Below are positions 42,301 to 50,143 of a stretch of 64,000 nucleotides of DNA, in pieces. The position numbers and the translations under genes were made by a program. Under the pieces are notes generated by a model. The model searched no databases, was not told where the DNA came from, and saw nothing but the letters and a program-made list of their open reading frames with translations. Numbering within the stretch: the stretch's first letter is position 1; each line of letters opens with the position of its first letter. This DNA comes from a virus. The stretch spans positions 1 to 64,000 of the IMG/VR virus record IMGVR_UViG_3300025096_002712; one strand, written 5' to 3'.

Positions 42301-45300
42301 TGGTTCTGGAACTGCATATAGTGATGAGATAGTTCACCTTGGAGATGCAAGAAATCAAATAGCAAGTTGGTCATTAAGTACATCTCAAATTTCAAGTAAT
42401 AATCTTATATTAGATTCGAGTGGAATCATACAAACATCAGATTTTGCAAGTGGTGTTAAGGGTTGGAGAATAACATCGGCAAATAATGGTGAGGCAGAAT
42501 TTGAAAAGGTTACTATTAGAGGAACATTGGCTACTACTGTATTTGAAAAAGAATCTGTAAGTGCCGTAGGTGGTCAATTATATGTAGCCAATTCAACTAT
42601 TATATCACAATCAACACAACTAGCAGCATCAGATACGACAATGAGTGTTGCAAATGTAGGTGGGTTTACTGGTAGTTACAATAATAATAATGGGGAAGTT
42701 ATATCTATTAAGAAAGTTACCGACACAGGATTTACAACAGAGTATGTTTTAATTCAAAGTGCATCAAGAGATAATCCTTCAAGTGATAAAGATTTAAGAG
42801 GTAAGTTATATGTAGTTCGTGGATATAGTGGTTCAACACCAGCAGATAGTAGTTCTCTTGGAGATGCTGCACAATCAGCTCAGACTTATGAAAATGGTCA
42901 AGTAATTGTTTCAACAGGTCGCGTCAATACTGGATATATTAGATTAAATGCTAATCCAAATGATACTACAACACCTTATATTGATATTGTTGAAAGAACT
43001 GGTTCTGCAATTTATGATGTAAGTTTAAAGGCAAGACTTGGGGATTTAAGTGGTTTAAGTAGTGGATTATTATATGGAAATACTTCTCCTGGATTTGGAT
43101 TATTTACAGAAAATGTATTCTTACAAGGTGCCATAACAGCCACAACTGGTTCATTTACAGGAATTGTACATATCAGAACTGATGCAAGTAATCAGATAAA
43201 AATGGGTACTAATGTTAATGGTAACGCCGATGGATTTTCCTTAAATAATAATAACTTTTGGTATACGACTGGTGATTTTAGAGTAGGTGGTGCTAGTAGT
43301 AATTATTTTTACATATCTGGTTCTACAATAGATATAAAAACAGATACATTAGTTGCAAGTGGAAGTTCAATACAATTAAAAACACCAAACTTTTATTTTG
43401 GTGATAGTTCCAATTATATAAGTGGAAGTGGTGGAAAAGTAGCAATAGTAAATACAGGTACAACAACCATAAGTGGAAGTGCAGTAAATATCCAAACACC
43501 TAAGTTTTATTTTGGAAACTCTCAAAATTTCATAAGTGGTTCAAATGATAATATTAAAATACAAAGTTATGGTACTACAACATTAAGTGGAAGTGAAGTA
43601 ACAATAGAAACTCCATCATTTTTCTTTGGTAAGAAAAGTACACAATTTGTAAGCGGCTCAAATGGTTATGTAGAAATAAGCTCGTCTAAATTTCATATAC
43701 AGGCAGATGGTGATGTCATAGCAAATAATATAACAGCGTCTAATATATCAATGTCAGGTGTTGTAAATGCCAGCGAAGGTGGTATTGGTGGTTGGGTTAT
43801 AGGATCTAATAAGATTTATACAGGAACGAATGAAACTGTAAGTGGATATACATCAGCCAATGGAAGATTAATATTATCTTCAAGTGGTGCAATTCATGCA
43901 AAAGGATTTTATGTTACAAAAGGTGGAAATGCATCTTTTAGTGGTTCTATATCTTCAAGTGAAGGTAATATAGCTGGTTGGACAATAGATGCAGATGAAA
44001 TAAAATCACCTGGTAGTACGGTAGTATTAGACTCAGATTCGAGTAATGGACAAATAAAATTAGGTTCAGCAACAGCTCTTAATACTGGTGATGGTATTTA
44101 CATGGATGGTGGTGGTAACTTTAGAGCCGGCGACGCAAATGGTAAGAGAATTCAATGGGATGGTACTAATATAACAGTAAGTGCTTCTGATTTCTTTTTC
44201 GGAGATAATTCAAATTATATAAGTGGAAGTGGTGGAAACTTAGCCATACAAAATACAGGTACAACAACTATAAGTGGAAGTGCAGTAAATATCCAAACAC
44301 CTAAGTTTTTCATGGGTGGAAGTAGTCAATATGTTAGTGGATCCAATGGAAACATCGAAATCAGTTCTTCTAATTTCCATCTTTCATCAAGTGGTGATGT
44401 TACAATGGCGGGAACTATTACTGCAACCGAGGGAGCAATAGGTGGTTCTACTATAACATCCGACGCATTAGCTTATTCACCATATTGGAGAATATCATCT
44501 TCTGCAGATACATCAGATCCTGTATCATTTATATCATCAAGTGCATTTAAAGTATCGGCTGGTGGTAATATAACTGGTTCGAGTGTTTTATTCGATGGTG
44601 GAAAAGTCGGTGGTTGGACAATTACAGAAAATCAATTAGAGGCCAATAATATTAAAATAAATGCAGCAAGTGGTTACATTGAAGCAGGAGAGTTGAGTAA
44701 TGTTAATGATATTGATGACACATCAGTAGGATTTTTCGCAAATAAAGATGGTGAAGTACTAATTAAAGCTGGAACTTCCGCAAATAAAAATTATATGCAG
44801 TTCAAAAATGGTACTTTAGATATCAATAGTGATAAAGTACATATCAGCGGAAGTCAGATAACATTGAAAACTCCTGATTTTTATTTTGGTGATAGTTCCA
44901 ATTATATAAGTGGTAGTGGTGGAAACTTAGCCATAGTAAATACTGGAACCACAACCATAAGTGGAAGTGCAGTAACAATTGAAACACCAAGATTCTTTTT
45001 GGGTCAGAAAAGTACACAATATATAAGTGGTTCACTCGGAAATGTAGAGATTAGTTCTTCAAAATTTCATTTACAAGCAGATGGTGATGTCATAGCAAAT
45101 AATATAACGGCATCTAATATATCAATGTCAGGTGTTGTAAATTCAAGTGCTGGTACAATTGGTGGATGGAAAATATTACCTGGGGTATTAAAATCACCTG
45201 GTGAGAATGTTATATTGTCCGCATCAAATGGTGGTTATATATCACTTGGTGCAACACCACCCATAACAGCATCAAGTGGTGTCGGTATATTCCTATCTGG

Positions 45301-46468
45301 TTCAGGTGATTTATTAGTTGGCGATAGTGGTGGTAATAAGATTCAATATGATGCATCTGTAGGTTCTATTAATATGAAGTCTCGTACTTTTAATTTAGAT
45401 GCAACAACAATAGTTGTGGATTCTGCTACAAATAATGGTAAAATGGCACTTGGTGGTACACCACCAACTTCTGTTGCATCAACAGTTACTGGAAGTTATC
45501 TTGATGGGTTTGGAAATGTTTTATTTAGACAGAGTGCAGATGATTATTTAAAATTTACCAATAGAAAGTTGGATATGCATGCTAAAAGCTTTTTCTTGGG
45601 TGGAGCATCACAATATGTAAGTGGAAGTGGTGGAAACTTAAAAATATATAGTACTGGAGATACAACACTTAGTGGAAGTTCTGTTACGGTAGAAACACCT
45701 AAGTTTTTCTTAGGTAAACAAGGTTCTCAATATGTAAGTGGAAGTAACAATCTTCTTGAGATAAGCTCATCTAAGTTTCATTTGAAAAATGATGGTAGTG
45801 TTACAATGACTGGTAATGTTACTGCTACTACTGGAGAAATTGGTGGTTATGTAATAAGTAGTACAGCTATGTCTGCTTCATCAGGTGGTGTTATTATTAC
45901 AACAAATGCAAATGCTGACATTTATCAAGGTGGTGGAGCCTATCTCGACAATGTACCATATATGTATGCAGAAAATGCTATATTTGGTGATTGGGATAAC
46001 TACTTTAGAGTTTTTGATGGTAGAATGTACGCAGGTAAAGGAATACAAACTCAGGGAATTTGGTTAGATGCAAATGATACGACCTTAAAATTAGGTGCTG
46101 ATAATCCAAAACTCATGACATACACATCTAAAACTGGAATATTCTTATCGGGATCTGGACATTTTAGAGTTGGTTCACCTACTGGTTCAAGGGTATCATT
46201 TGACACTACAAACCTTATAATAAGTACCAGTAATTTTGATGTTATAGGTGGTGCAGTAACCGCAAGCGCTGGTTCAATTGCAGACTGGACAATTACGACA
46301 TCAAGTTTGGAATCAAACACGGATGACCTTAGAGGACTTAAACTGAAACCAGGGGATAGAGTAGTTGGATACGGGCCCACGGCACATACAAAACAGACTA
46401 TATCTGGTTCGTTTAGTTTTGGAGTTTTACCAACACCTCCAGGTGAAGGTGGCGGAATAGCTTGGTAA
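36341..46468 (+). CDS. Giant modular tail fibre protein
   Basis: A 3375-residue protein with TTG start and CGGAGA upstream. Residues 1-~190 form a beta-sandwich attachment region. Residues ~190-700 have varied beta modules. From ~740 to the end runs a long repetitive beta-helix-like shaft rich in SGS and GGT. Seven copies of (I/V/L)EISSS-x-F mark module edges (near bases 38611, 40598, 41727, 43671, 44353, 45044 and 45755). Blocks such as YISGSGGNLAI and FYFGDSSNYISGS recur. It has no S74 domain of its own, but the next gene does. It is probably the long distal tail fibre. Repetitive shafts of this type are common in marine T4-like phages. Confidence 0.8.
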   Translation: MAVPKRINPLIGLKDLDVYVEDTEFDSAYFRVLECPSVLTQGKSSFLVGGSNFLKPGVDVKFEIVHDITNEVIYTEAVRGHLEGDLRRVSIEVYEDIIPGPATLYIVGELNPQTIDVEIPISWQNIYNVRWTKNVTINAAGINTQPIYFYKQPSINVSEIFRGYLVSDPPPTVTTYLTGSGDPRQGLSSIAPVQNVTSNGQQTTATYPEKDFADKANLAKIEENKPINKLTGKQGHIGKQGKLLQKSSPSPDDYLISVSSISPVSSSYIGHTFTINNPQVDSSKFQLDSYHTVPTVYTASVMKIIDETTFVPSSVFYINDTRTTPSTLVPAPLGNQYITASYQNLPNQNISANNFFSFADVELSDLRTFSGDVHKVKVYAKSEGSLGDFEKIYDSPIESSEILLDSSDLTLLGNMGYIQDLSRLNSYWEIYQGSDGNGGSGTLSYSSAYIVDSMKISGSNTQYDDVLRVQLKKDVSFVAGNTYTFRASLYGIKDSVQTINGTTINDGKFEIYVSGSAFNKDTTEGSQWGIKKLSVPDFPDGVGSYNFGTVEGDFIADNTGTGRIQFKVPSGQWYVSDVSVKASADTAFNPEYVRVVAPMPQLYARPDQVRFLVEFYDVNNNIADSVIFSDYFTFQGENVSIGGTDNILSGSMFISNATGSGIEMAGIGSGFIRSMGYKGFTSASSYPTSGSGFMMWSGSVLSDITSDYTQGGVGLELVGHSGSYFKFKTNPSELDIRTDKFFIGQESIQYMSGSDRNIEISSSLFWLDPKNDRLIIGADATINADLSVNNIFAPAGTNILTAKAAITSQGFAKFVSASIGAFKLNNDSLFSGPHNKPNFYISGSATGTDYFISSSNFQVRASGEVSASSLKLSGGDVGGLTVTEGQVAVGEILKLKDSGDITGSAVLLGDKSISQYLQYKNNSLVVRGDITVDSITTPATIGGAASTPANASASIDSSGNAIFKSGSIAGWKIIGNLLSGSNATLDADGAALYMSTKGPDTDSAAAFDQLRDEYYIDFTPADQGNTTNYYVKFGPNFMVDSDGILIASGAKFEGTITASAGSIGGASIESASLAYSPYWRISSSAATDDPVSFISSSQFKVSADGRITASAANIEGKITATSGKIANWDIIGDTLSSVNVSNKGILLDADASTPIIEIREDDNNRLQLYHTTSTNWGIIGRAGGTNLFRLGSTNQIAGWAISGSYISKAISGSVAHQDYTRVYMSSVNDNAKNITEGFSLYRKDEDTDNGATKIVRLGGLSDTTDLHANDDYGLQVIRQDTAGNYSNLLYIGSGSQTISGWNISTTGFTNTGIELSSTQASMSLGTNRAIILKGGTANPYISIGQSTIAYGEDGLLLAYIGTDPVVSFVGSGGYLKFNGSTIDIQTDTLKASGSNIILEAPRFFLGGQSQYVSGSNGNIEISSSNFHLTNAGDVTMAGTVTATAGEIGGFSISSDAIYSGTNFYLSGSSSGNNYFLSSSNFNIKASGDITGSQVLFSGGKVAGWDLSSTRITSPDGDMRLTSGNPKITIGTHTIGNGPGIQLGYDSGNTLTFFAGQSGTDYIKYTAGTGVDIKTAVFKLDTDNLDINSANGGSVALGTTPNTSISGTNKGIFMSGSGDFLLYGSATNYFKFDATATAIDIKSDTFDLATTTMILDSGVNSGKIALGNTPPTSVAYTANSGVYMDGTGDFLVRGDASNYIKMYSNTIDIKSEVFDLDAGTLLLSSATNGGKIALGGTPPTAYNSGVGVYLDGTGKALIGNSTGSMVQFDGATLIMSASKFYLGGSSQYVSGSNGNIEISSSNFYLDNSGNVTMAGTITATAGAIGGSTITSDALAYSPYWRISASNATSDPVSFISSSAFKVSAGGNITGSSVNFTGGKIAGFTIATTGITSTGIGVHPTGQTYAFTAGGSNEFNVKHSGQITGSNVKFTGGQIGGWEIDSDEIKSSVVTMSSATQRIEVSDGSGNTRVRIGEVDTTAASKYGLVIFDGSGTAYSDEIVHLGDARNQIASWSLSTSQISSNNLILDSSGIIQTSDFASGVKGWRITSANNGEAEFEKVTIRGTLATTVFEKESVSAVGGQLYVANSTIISQSTQLAASDTTMSVANVGGFTGSYNNNNGEVISIKKVTDTGFTTEYVLIQSASRDNPSSDKDLRGKLYVVRGYSGSTPADSSSLGDAAQSAQTYENGQVIVSTGRVNTGYIRLNANPNDTTTPYIDIVERTGSAIYDVSLKARLGDLSGLSSGLLYGNTSPGFGLFTENVFLQGAITATTGSFTGIVHIRTDASNQIKMGTNVNGNADGFSLNNNNFWYTTGDFRVGGASSNYFYISGSTIDIKTDTLVASGSSIQLKTPNFYFGDSSNYISGSGGKVAIVNTGTTTISGSAVNIQTPKFYFGNSQNFISGSNDNIKIQSYGTTTLSGSEVTIETPSFFFGKKSTQFVSGSNGYVEISSSKFHIQADGDVIANNITASNISMSGVVNASEGGIGGWVIGSNKIYTGTNETVSGYTSANGRLILSSSGAIHAKGFYVTKGGNASFSGSISSSEGNIAGWTIDADEIKSPGSTVVLDSDSSNGQIKLGSATALNTGDGIYMDGGGNFRAGDANGKRIQWDGTNITVSASDFFFGDNSNYISGSGGNLAIQNTGTTTISGSAVNIQTPKFFMGGSSQYVSGSNGNIEISSSNFHLSSSGDVTMAGTITATEGAIGGSTITSDALAYSPYWRISSSADTSDPVSFISSSAFKVSAGGNITGSSVLFDGGKVGGWTITENQLEANNIKINAASGYIEAGELSNVNDIDDTSVGFFANKDGEVLIKAGTSANKNYMQFKNGTLDINSDKVHISGSQITLKTPDFYFGDSSNYISGSGGNLAIVNTGTTTISGSAVTIETPRFFLGQKSTQYISGSLGNVEISSSKFHLQADGDVIANNITASNISMSGVVNSSAGTIGGWKILPGVLKSPGENVILSASNGGYISLGATPPITASSGVGIFLSGSGDLLVGDSGGNKIQYDASVGSINMKSRTFNLDATTIVVDSATNNGKMALGGTPPTSVASTVTGSYLDGFGNVLFRQSADDYLKFTNRKLDMHAKSFFLGGASQYVSGSGGNLKIYSTGDTTLSGSSVTVETPKFFLGKQGSQYVSGSNNLLEISSSKFHLKNDGSVTMTGNVTATTGEIGGYVISSTAMSASSGGVIITTNANADIYQGGGAYLDNVPYMYAENAIFGDWDNYFRVFDGRMYAGKGIQTQGIWLDANDTTLKLGADNPKLMTYTSKTGIFLSGSGHFRVGSPTGSRVSFDTTNLIISTSNFDVIGGAVTASAGSIADWTITTSSLESNTDDLRGLKLKPGDRVVGYGPTAHTKQTISGSFSFGVLPTPPGEGGGIAW
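41683..44580 (+). repeat. 267-bp near-identical direct repeats within the tail fibre gene
   Basis: The stretch 41683-41949 matches 44314-44580 base for base in length with only scattered differences. A shorter, more diverged version of its second half occurs near 39549-39650. Further shared blocks include the 70-base pair near 43702 and 45078 and the three copies near 43418, 44215 and 44902. These repeats are in frame, so exchange between them would change fibre length without breaking the frame. Confidence 0.85.
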
Positions 46469-46512
46469 CATAATGAAAAAATTATTAATATATATAATAA
46501 AGGAGTTTTAAA

Positions 46513-47898
46513 ATGGCACAAATTTTACCATTTAAATTAAATATTGAAACCGTAAAAGGCCATACAATATCATATGCAACATCATCATTTGCAAAAACAG
46601 ATGAGGCCGGCCTTAGTGGATCTGTTATTTTAAGTAGAATAGATTCTATGCCTTCTATATCTTATAGTTCAAACGAAGTAATAGGAGGTGCAGCCTCACC
46701 GGCACACACTTTTTCACATGCAAATAATATTTGGATTTCTGCTTCAATGAATAGTACACATCACGGGTCAGGTTCAATTACATTTCATCATACAGATTCA
46801 TCGGATGTGAATGATAGATTAAAAAGATATAGATTTTTTGGTGATAAAGTATGTGCTGTTCTTGGATTACCTTCACGTCATTGGATATATCCAGTCAATT
46901 TTCAATTGTCCGATGCAACTGGTGTAGCAAATTATTTTGCTGGGGATGTATCTGCAGACTCTTTGAATGTTGCAAATAGTTTTAATATGTCACCGCTAGC
47001 CTCATCTACATCACATGTCAGACTTAATGCTACATCAGGAAGTAATGATGTGTTTTTCTTAGTTTCAAGTGGATCAGGTGCCTTTCAAAAAAATATGATA
47101 CAGATTGGGTATAATACAGATGATGATAAGTTTGTTATACGAGGTGGAACTGGAGAAAGTAGTCAAGGGGCTTATATTGATGATTTCATAAGTGTAACAT
47201 CTAATTATGTCGATTCGTGGTATTTCAGACAAAAAGCAGTTACTGATTCTTATATAAAGCTTTATAGTGATAGTTTCACCTATAAATCAGAAGGTGAGGA
47301 TTGTGTATATTTTGAGAAAATATCATCTAGCCCTCCAAGACGGAGATATAGGTTTGGTAATCCAGGCGTCAATGGTGTTCCTTCTGAAGTAGGCATTGAA
47401 TCAGATTTCATTTTTTCTGCATCAGGATCTGCTAATGGTATGAATTATACAATTTGTGCTAAAGGTGAAAAAGATGAGGGTTTTGTTGGAATACGAGAAC
47501 AGAGTCCGTCTTATCCACTTGAAGTTTCCGAGCACGTTTCAAATATATCTATATACGCAGAATATGATGTAGCAGCTTATTCGGATATTAGAGTTAAAAC
47601 GGATATAGAAACTATTACTGAACCATTAGATAAAGTATTAAAATTAAGAGGTGTTACTTTTAGAAGAACTGATGATAGTGCAAGTGATAGAGTAATGATG
47701 GGATTAATTGCACAAGAAACCGAACCTATTGTACCTGAAGTTGTTGTTACAAATGAAAATCCTGAAAGTGGTAAACGATATGGACATAAATCAATTTCAT
47801 ATGGAAACCTTGTAGGATTATTAATAGAGGCAGTAAAAGAACAACAAGAACAAATAGAAGAATTAAAACAACAAGTAAAGGAGATAAAAGATGGTTAA
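46513..47898 (+). CDS. Tail fibre tip with C-terminal S74 (endosialidase-type) chaperone
   Basis: A 461-residue protein. A beta-rich N-terminal region of about 350 residues is followed by a peptidase S74 intramolecular chaperone. The Ser-Lys dyad lies in SDIRVKTDI (Ser357, Lys362), then LKLRGVTFR, GLIAQETEPIVPEVV and a C-terminal coiled coil EAVKEQQEQIEEL. In this family the chaperone trimerises, folds the fibre and then cuts itself off. AAAGGAG precedes the ATG. It follows the giant fibre gene by 44 bases and probably forms its distal tip. Confidence 0.85.
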   Translation: MAQILPFKLNIETVKGHTISYATSSFAKTDEAGLSGSVILSRIDSMPSISYSSNEVIGGAASPAHTFSHANNIWISASMNSTHHGSGSITFHHTDSSDVNDRLKRYRFFGDKVCAVLGLPSRHWIYPVNFQLSDATGVANYFAGDVSADSLNVANSFNMSPLASSTSHVRLNATSGSNDVFFLVSSGSGAFQKNMIQIGYNTDDDKFVIRGGTGESSQGAYIDDFISVTSNYVDSWYFRQKAVTDSYIKLYSDSFTYKSEGEDCVYFEKISSSPPRRRYRFGNPGVNGVPSEVGIESDFIFSASGSANGMNYTICAKGEKDEGFVGIREQSPSYPLEVSEHVSNISIYAEYDVAAYSDIRVKTDIETITEPLDKVLKLRGVTFRRTDDSASDRVMMGLIAQETEPIVPEVVVTNENPESGKRYGHKSISYGNLVGLLIEAVKEQQEQIEELKQQVKEIKDG

Positions 47899-48181
47899 AT
47901 GGGGTGGTAAAGAAAATACAATAATACCAAAATGTGTATGTCCAACAAGTGGAGTAATATATTTGTCTGAAATAAGACAAGAACTTGAATCAACGAGTAA
48001 TTCAAATGATTATGGTAATGGGCCATGGACTACTAATACGACAACATTAAAAAATTGTAATCTCTTCGTGTATGATAGTAGAAATACTAATTCAGATGAT
48101 TATCCAAATAGTTCAGAACCACATAAGATGACAGAGTGGTATAGTTATCATCATAACGCAACAAGTGGTATGGGGATGTAA
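47891..48181 (+). CDS. Small tail-tip protein (SGVIYLSEIRQE type)
   Basis: A 96-residue product whose start overlaps the S74 gene by eight bases. Residues ~19-30 read TSGVIYLSEIRQE and the end has MTEWYSYHHNATSGMG. This resembles a common small phage tip motif in which ISLS-x-I-x-x-E-x-G is followed by a short S-E-Y-Y segment. Related segments occur in the Hint-domain proteins at 49053 and 51236. No enzyme motif. It is coupled to the following SET gene, whose ATG begins at its last stop base. Confidence 0.6.
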   Translation: MVKWGGKENTIIPKCVCPTSGVIYLSEIRQELESTSNSNDYGNGPWTTNTTTLKNCNLFVYDSRNTNSDDYPNSSEPHKMTEWYSYHHNATSGMGM

Positions 48182-48594
48182 TGAATAAATTATTTCATAA
48201 TAATAAAATTGAAGTTAGGGATTCATCTATACATGGACGAGGAGTTTTTGCAAAAGAAGATATTAAAAGTGGTGAAATCTTAGAAGAATGTCATTATATT
48301 GTGGTAGATGATGGTAATTCACACGATATGCCACTTTATAAATGGCGTCGTTTAACAGATAGTAATATACAAATTGATGAACGGAAATTTCAATGGCCTA
48401 AAGGTGAAGATTTTGAAAAATATACAATACCATTTGGATTTGGTACTATATACAATAGTGTATTAAACGAAGAAGAAAGAAGTGTTAATTGGGAAAATGA
48501 TTTAGATAGAGATATTTATAGATTTTTTACAGTTAAAGATGTAAAAAAAGATGAAGAACTTTTATTATATTATCATAATGGCAAATTTAAATAA
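48181..48594 (+). CDS. SET-domain protein 2 (putative lysine methyltransferase)
   Basis: A 137-residue paralogue of the SET protein at 23311. Both share LFH-x-NKIE-x-R-x-SS, GRGVFAKEDIKSGEILEECH, the FEKYTIPFGFGTIYN segment and the ending DVKKDEELLLYYHNG. It has an extra loop of about 20 residues in the middle. The Asn-His of canonical SET active sites is Asn-Ser here, and the ending is YYHNG where the family has a D-Y or S-Y-G. The start overlaps the stop of the small tip gene. It lies between two tail-tip genes, as does the first copy. Confidence 0.75.
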   Translation: MNKLFHNNKIEVRDSSIHGRGVFAKEDIKSGEILEECHYIVVDDGNSHDMPLYKWRRLTDSNIQIDERKFQWPKGEDFEKYTIPFGFGTIYNSVLNEEERSVNWENDLDRDIYRFFTVKDVKKDEELLLYYHNGKFK

Positions 48595-48609
48595 AAAGGG
48601 TAAATAGAA

Positions 48610-49053
48610 ATGGCTTTTACAGATAGAGGAGCATATTTAGATACATCGGAAAGGGTTCACATAGGTGGAACTGGTGATCCTTCTGTATCGTTGAAAGTAA
48701 CAGGTGAAGTATATGTTACAAACAATATTACTGCCTATTATTCATCAGACATAAGTTTGAAAGATAATATCAGACCGATAGAAAGTGCCATTTTTAAGGT
48801 CAAACAAATCAGAGGTGTTACCTTTGATTGGAATAAAAAATCAGGAAAAATTGAACAAGAAAAAGGTCATGATGTAGGTTTAATTGCACAAGAAGTTGAA
48901 AAGGTTTTACCAGAAGTTATTCAGATTCGTGAAGATGGAATCAAGGCAATTGCATATGAAAAGGTTGTACCACTATTAGTAGAAGCCATTAAAGAACAAC
49001 AAACTCTTATTGAGGATTTATCAAATAGAATAAAGACATTAGAGGAAAGATAA
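48610..49053 (+). CDS. Mini tail-tip protein consisting mostly of an S74 chaperone
   Basis: A 147-residue product. Only about 40 residues precede the S74 domain. Ser46 and Lys51 in SDISLKDNI give the self-cleavage dyad, followed by KQIRGVTFDW, GLIAQEVEKVLPEV and a coiled coil ending the protein. If cleaved, the leftover N-terminal piece would be about 45 residues. It may be a free chaperone acting in trans on neighbouring fibres, or a reduced tip. Its stop overlaps the start of the Hint-domain gene. Confidence 0.8.
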   Translation: MAFTDRGAYLDTSERVHIGGTGDPSVSLKVTGEVYVTNNITAYYSSDISLKDNIRPIESAIFKVKQIRGVTFDWNKKSGKIEQEKGHDVGLIAQEVEKVLPEVIQIREDGIKAIAYEKVVPLLVEAIKEQQTLIEDLSNRIKTLEER

Positions 49054-50135
49054 TGGCACTACAAAGTGGATTTAAAATATTAGGTCTAAATATTATAGAT
49101 AGTGGTGGTGGTTATGGAACATCAAAAACTGGTAGTTTGAGAGCTAGAGATCCAGGTCAAGGAAATGGATTTTTAGGAAATTATTATTCTACGGGTGGTA
49201 AAATAGTTTCTGCTTCAATATCAAATAAAGGTAAAAGTTATTCAAGTGGCTCTTGGGTACAACCGAACACGGCGATTAAAGGTGCAGTTACTTCTATTTC
49301 AATTGGAACATATGCAGATCCAGCTACAGGATCTGGTTCAATAATATTACCAAACATTGGTATGGATATATCTATGAGTATATCTGATATCAATAGAGAA
49401 AAGGGAATAGCAGCCACTACTGCAAATTCAGACATTCACGATTTATATGAAGATTTTTCATCAATAGCAGGTTCAGTTCATAGTGGTTTAGAGGGAAAAC
49501 CAAATTTCGATTGGTGGCAAGGAGGTCCAGTTTCACAGTCAGCATCCCATCCTATAAGATTTGATGAATTTTATAATGCAAATTATTCAATGTATGGTGG
49601 TGCAGGTTGTCTTGCAATAGGAACACCGATAACAATGGCAGATGGTTCTACTAAAAATGTAGAGGATGTAAATGTAGGGGATATGGTAAGGGCAGCAACA
49701 GTAAAAGGTATGCCATTAGATTTTGATGATGAAGATACTTGGTCTATTTGGACTGGTGTACCACACGGAAATCCACCTGGTTCAGTATGGGCTACCGCAT
49801 ATTATGATATACAAGAGATAAATCGAGTTACACCAGCAAGTGCGTCAGTTCAAGAGATTTATTTTGATTTTTATGATAATTATTATCTGATAAATGGTTC
49901 TTTAAAGGCAACATATGAACATCCATTTTTTGTATTAAGAGATGGTAGTTATCATTTTAAAACAACAGCCAGTTTGTTACCTGGTGATAAGTTATTCAAA
50001 GATAATAACGAGTTTGAAGAAATAACATCACTTGAATTTGTACAAGAATCAATAGAAACAGTTAATCTTAATGTAGAAAATTTAGATGTTTATTTCGGTG
50101 GTGGTTATTTAATGCACAATGTTCATTCTAAATAG
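49053..50135 (+). CDS. Tail-tip protein with C-terminal Hint (hedgehog/intein) domain 1
   Basis: A 360-residue protein. Residues 1-180 are tip-like, with SISDINREKG and a FDEFYNANYS segment related to the small tip proteins. Residues 186-356 form a Hint domain: Cys186 in GGAGCLAIGTPI, DVNVGDMVRA, the block-B TYEH (287-290), then LDVYFGGGYLMHN ending at His355-Asn356. Only four residues follow. Hint domains cleave or rearrange the peptide bond before the Cys. Without Cys, Ser or Thr after the Asn, splicing is unlikely and self-cleavage or ester formation is the expected outcome. Confidence 0.85.
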   Translation: MALQSGFKILGLNIIDSGGGYGTSKTGSLRARDPGQGNGFLGNYYSTGGKIVSASISNKGKSYSSGSWVQPNTAIKGAVTSISIGTYADPATGSGSIILPNIGMDISMSISDINREKGIAATTANSDIHDLYEDFSSIAGSVHSGLEGKPNFDWWQGGPVSQSASHPIRFDEFYNANYSMYGGAGCLAIGTPITMADGSTKNVEDVNVGDMVRAATVKGMPLDFDDEDTWSIWTGVPHGNPPGSVWATAYYDIQEINRVTPASASVQEIYFDFYDNYYLINGSLKATYEHPFFVLRDGSYHFKTTASLLPGDKLFKDNNEFEEITSLEFVQESIETVNLNVENLDVYFGGGYLMHNVHSK

Positions 50136-50143
50136 GAGTTATA

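Noticed and set aside
46051-46521. 156-residue frame on the - strand across the fibre/S74 gene junction
   Set aside because: It overlaps both well-supported + strand genes, has no ribosome site and no recognisable feature.
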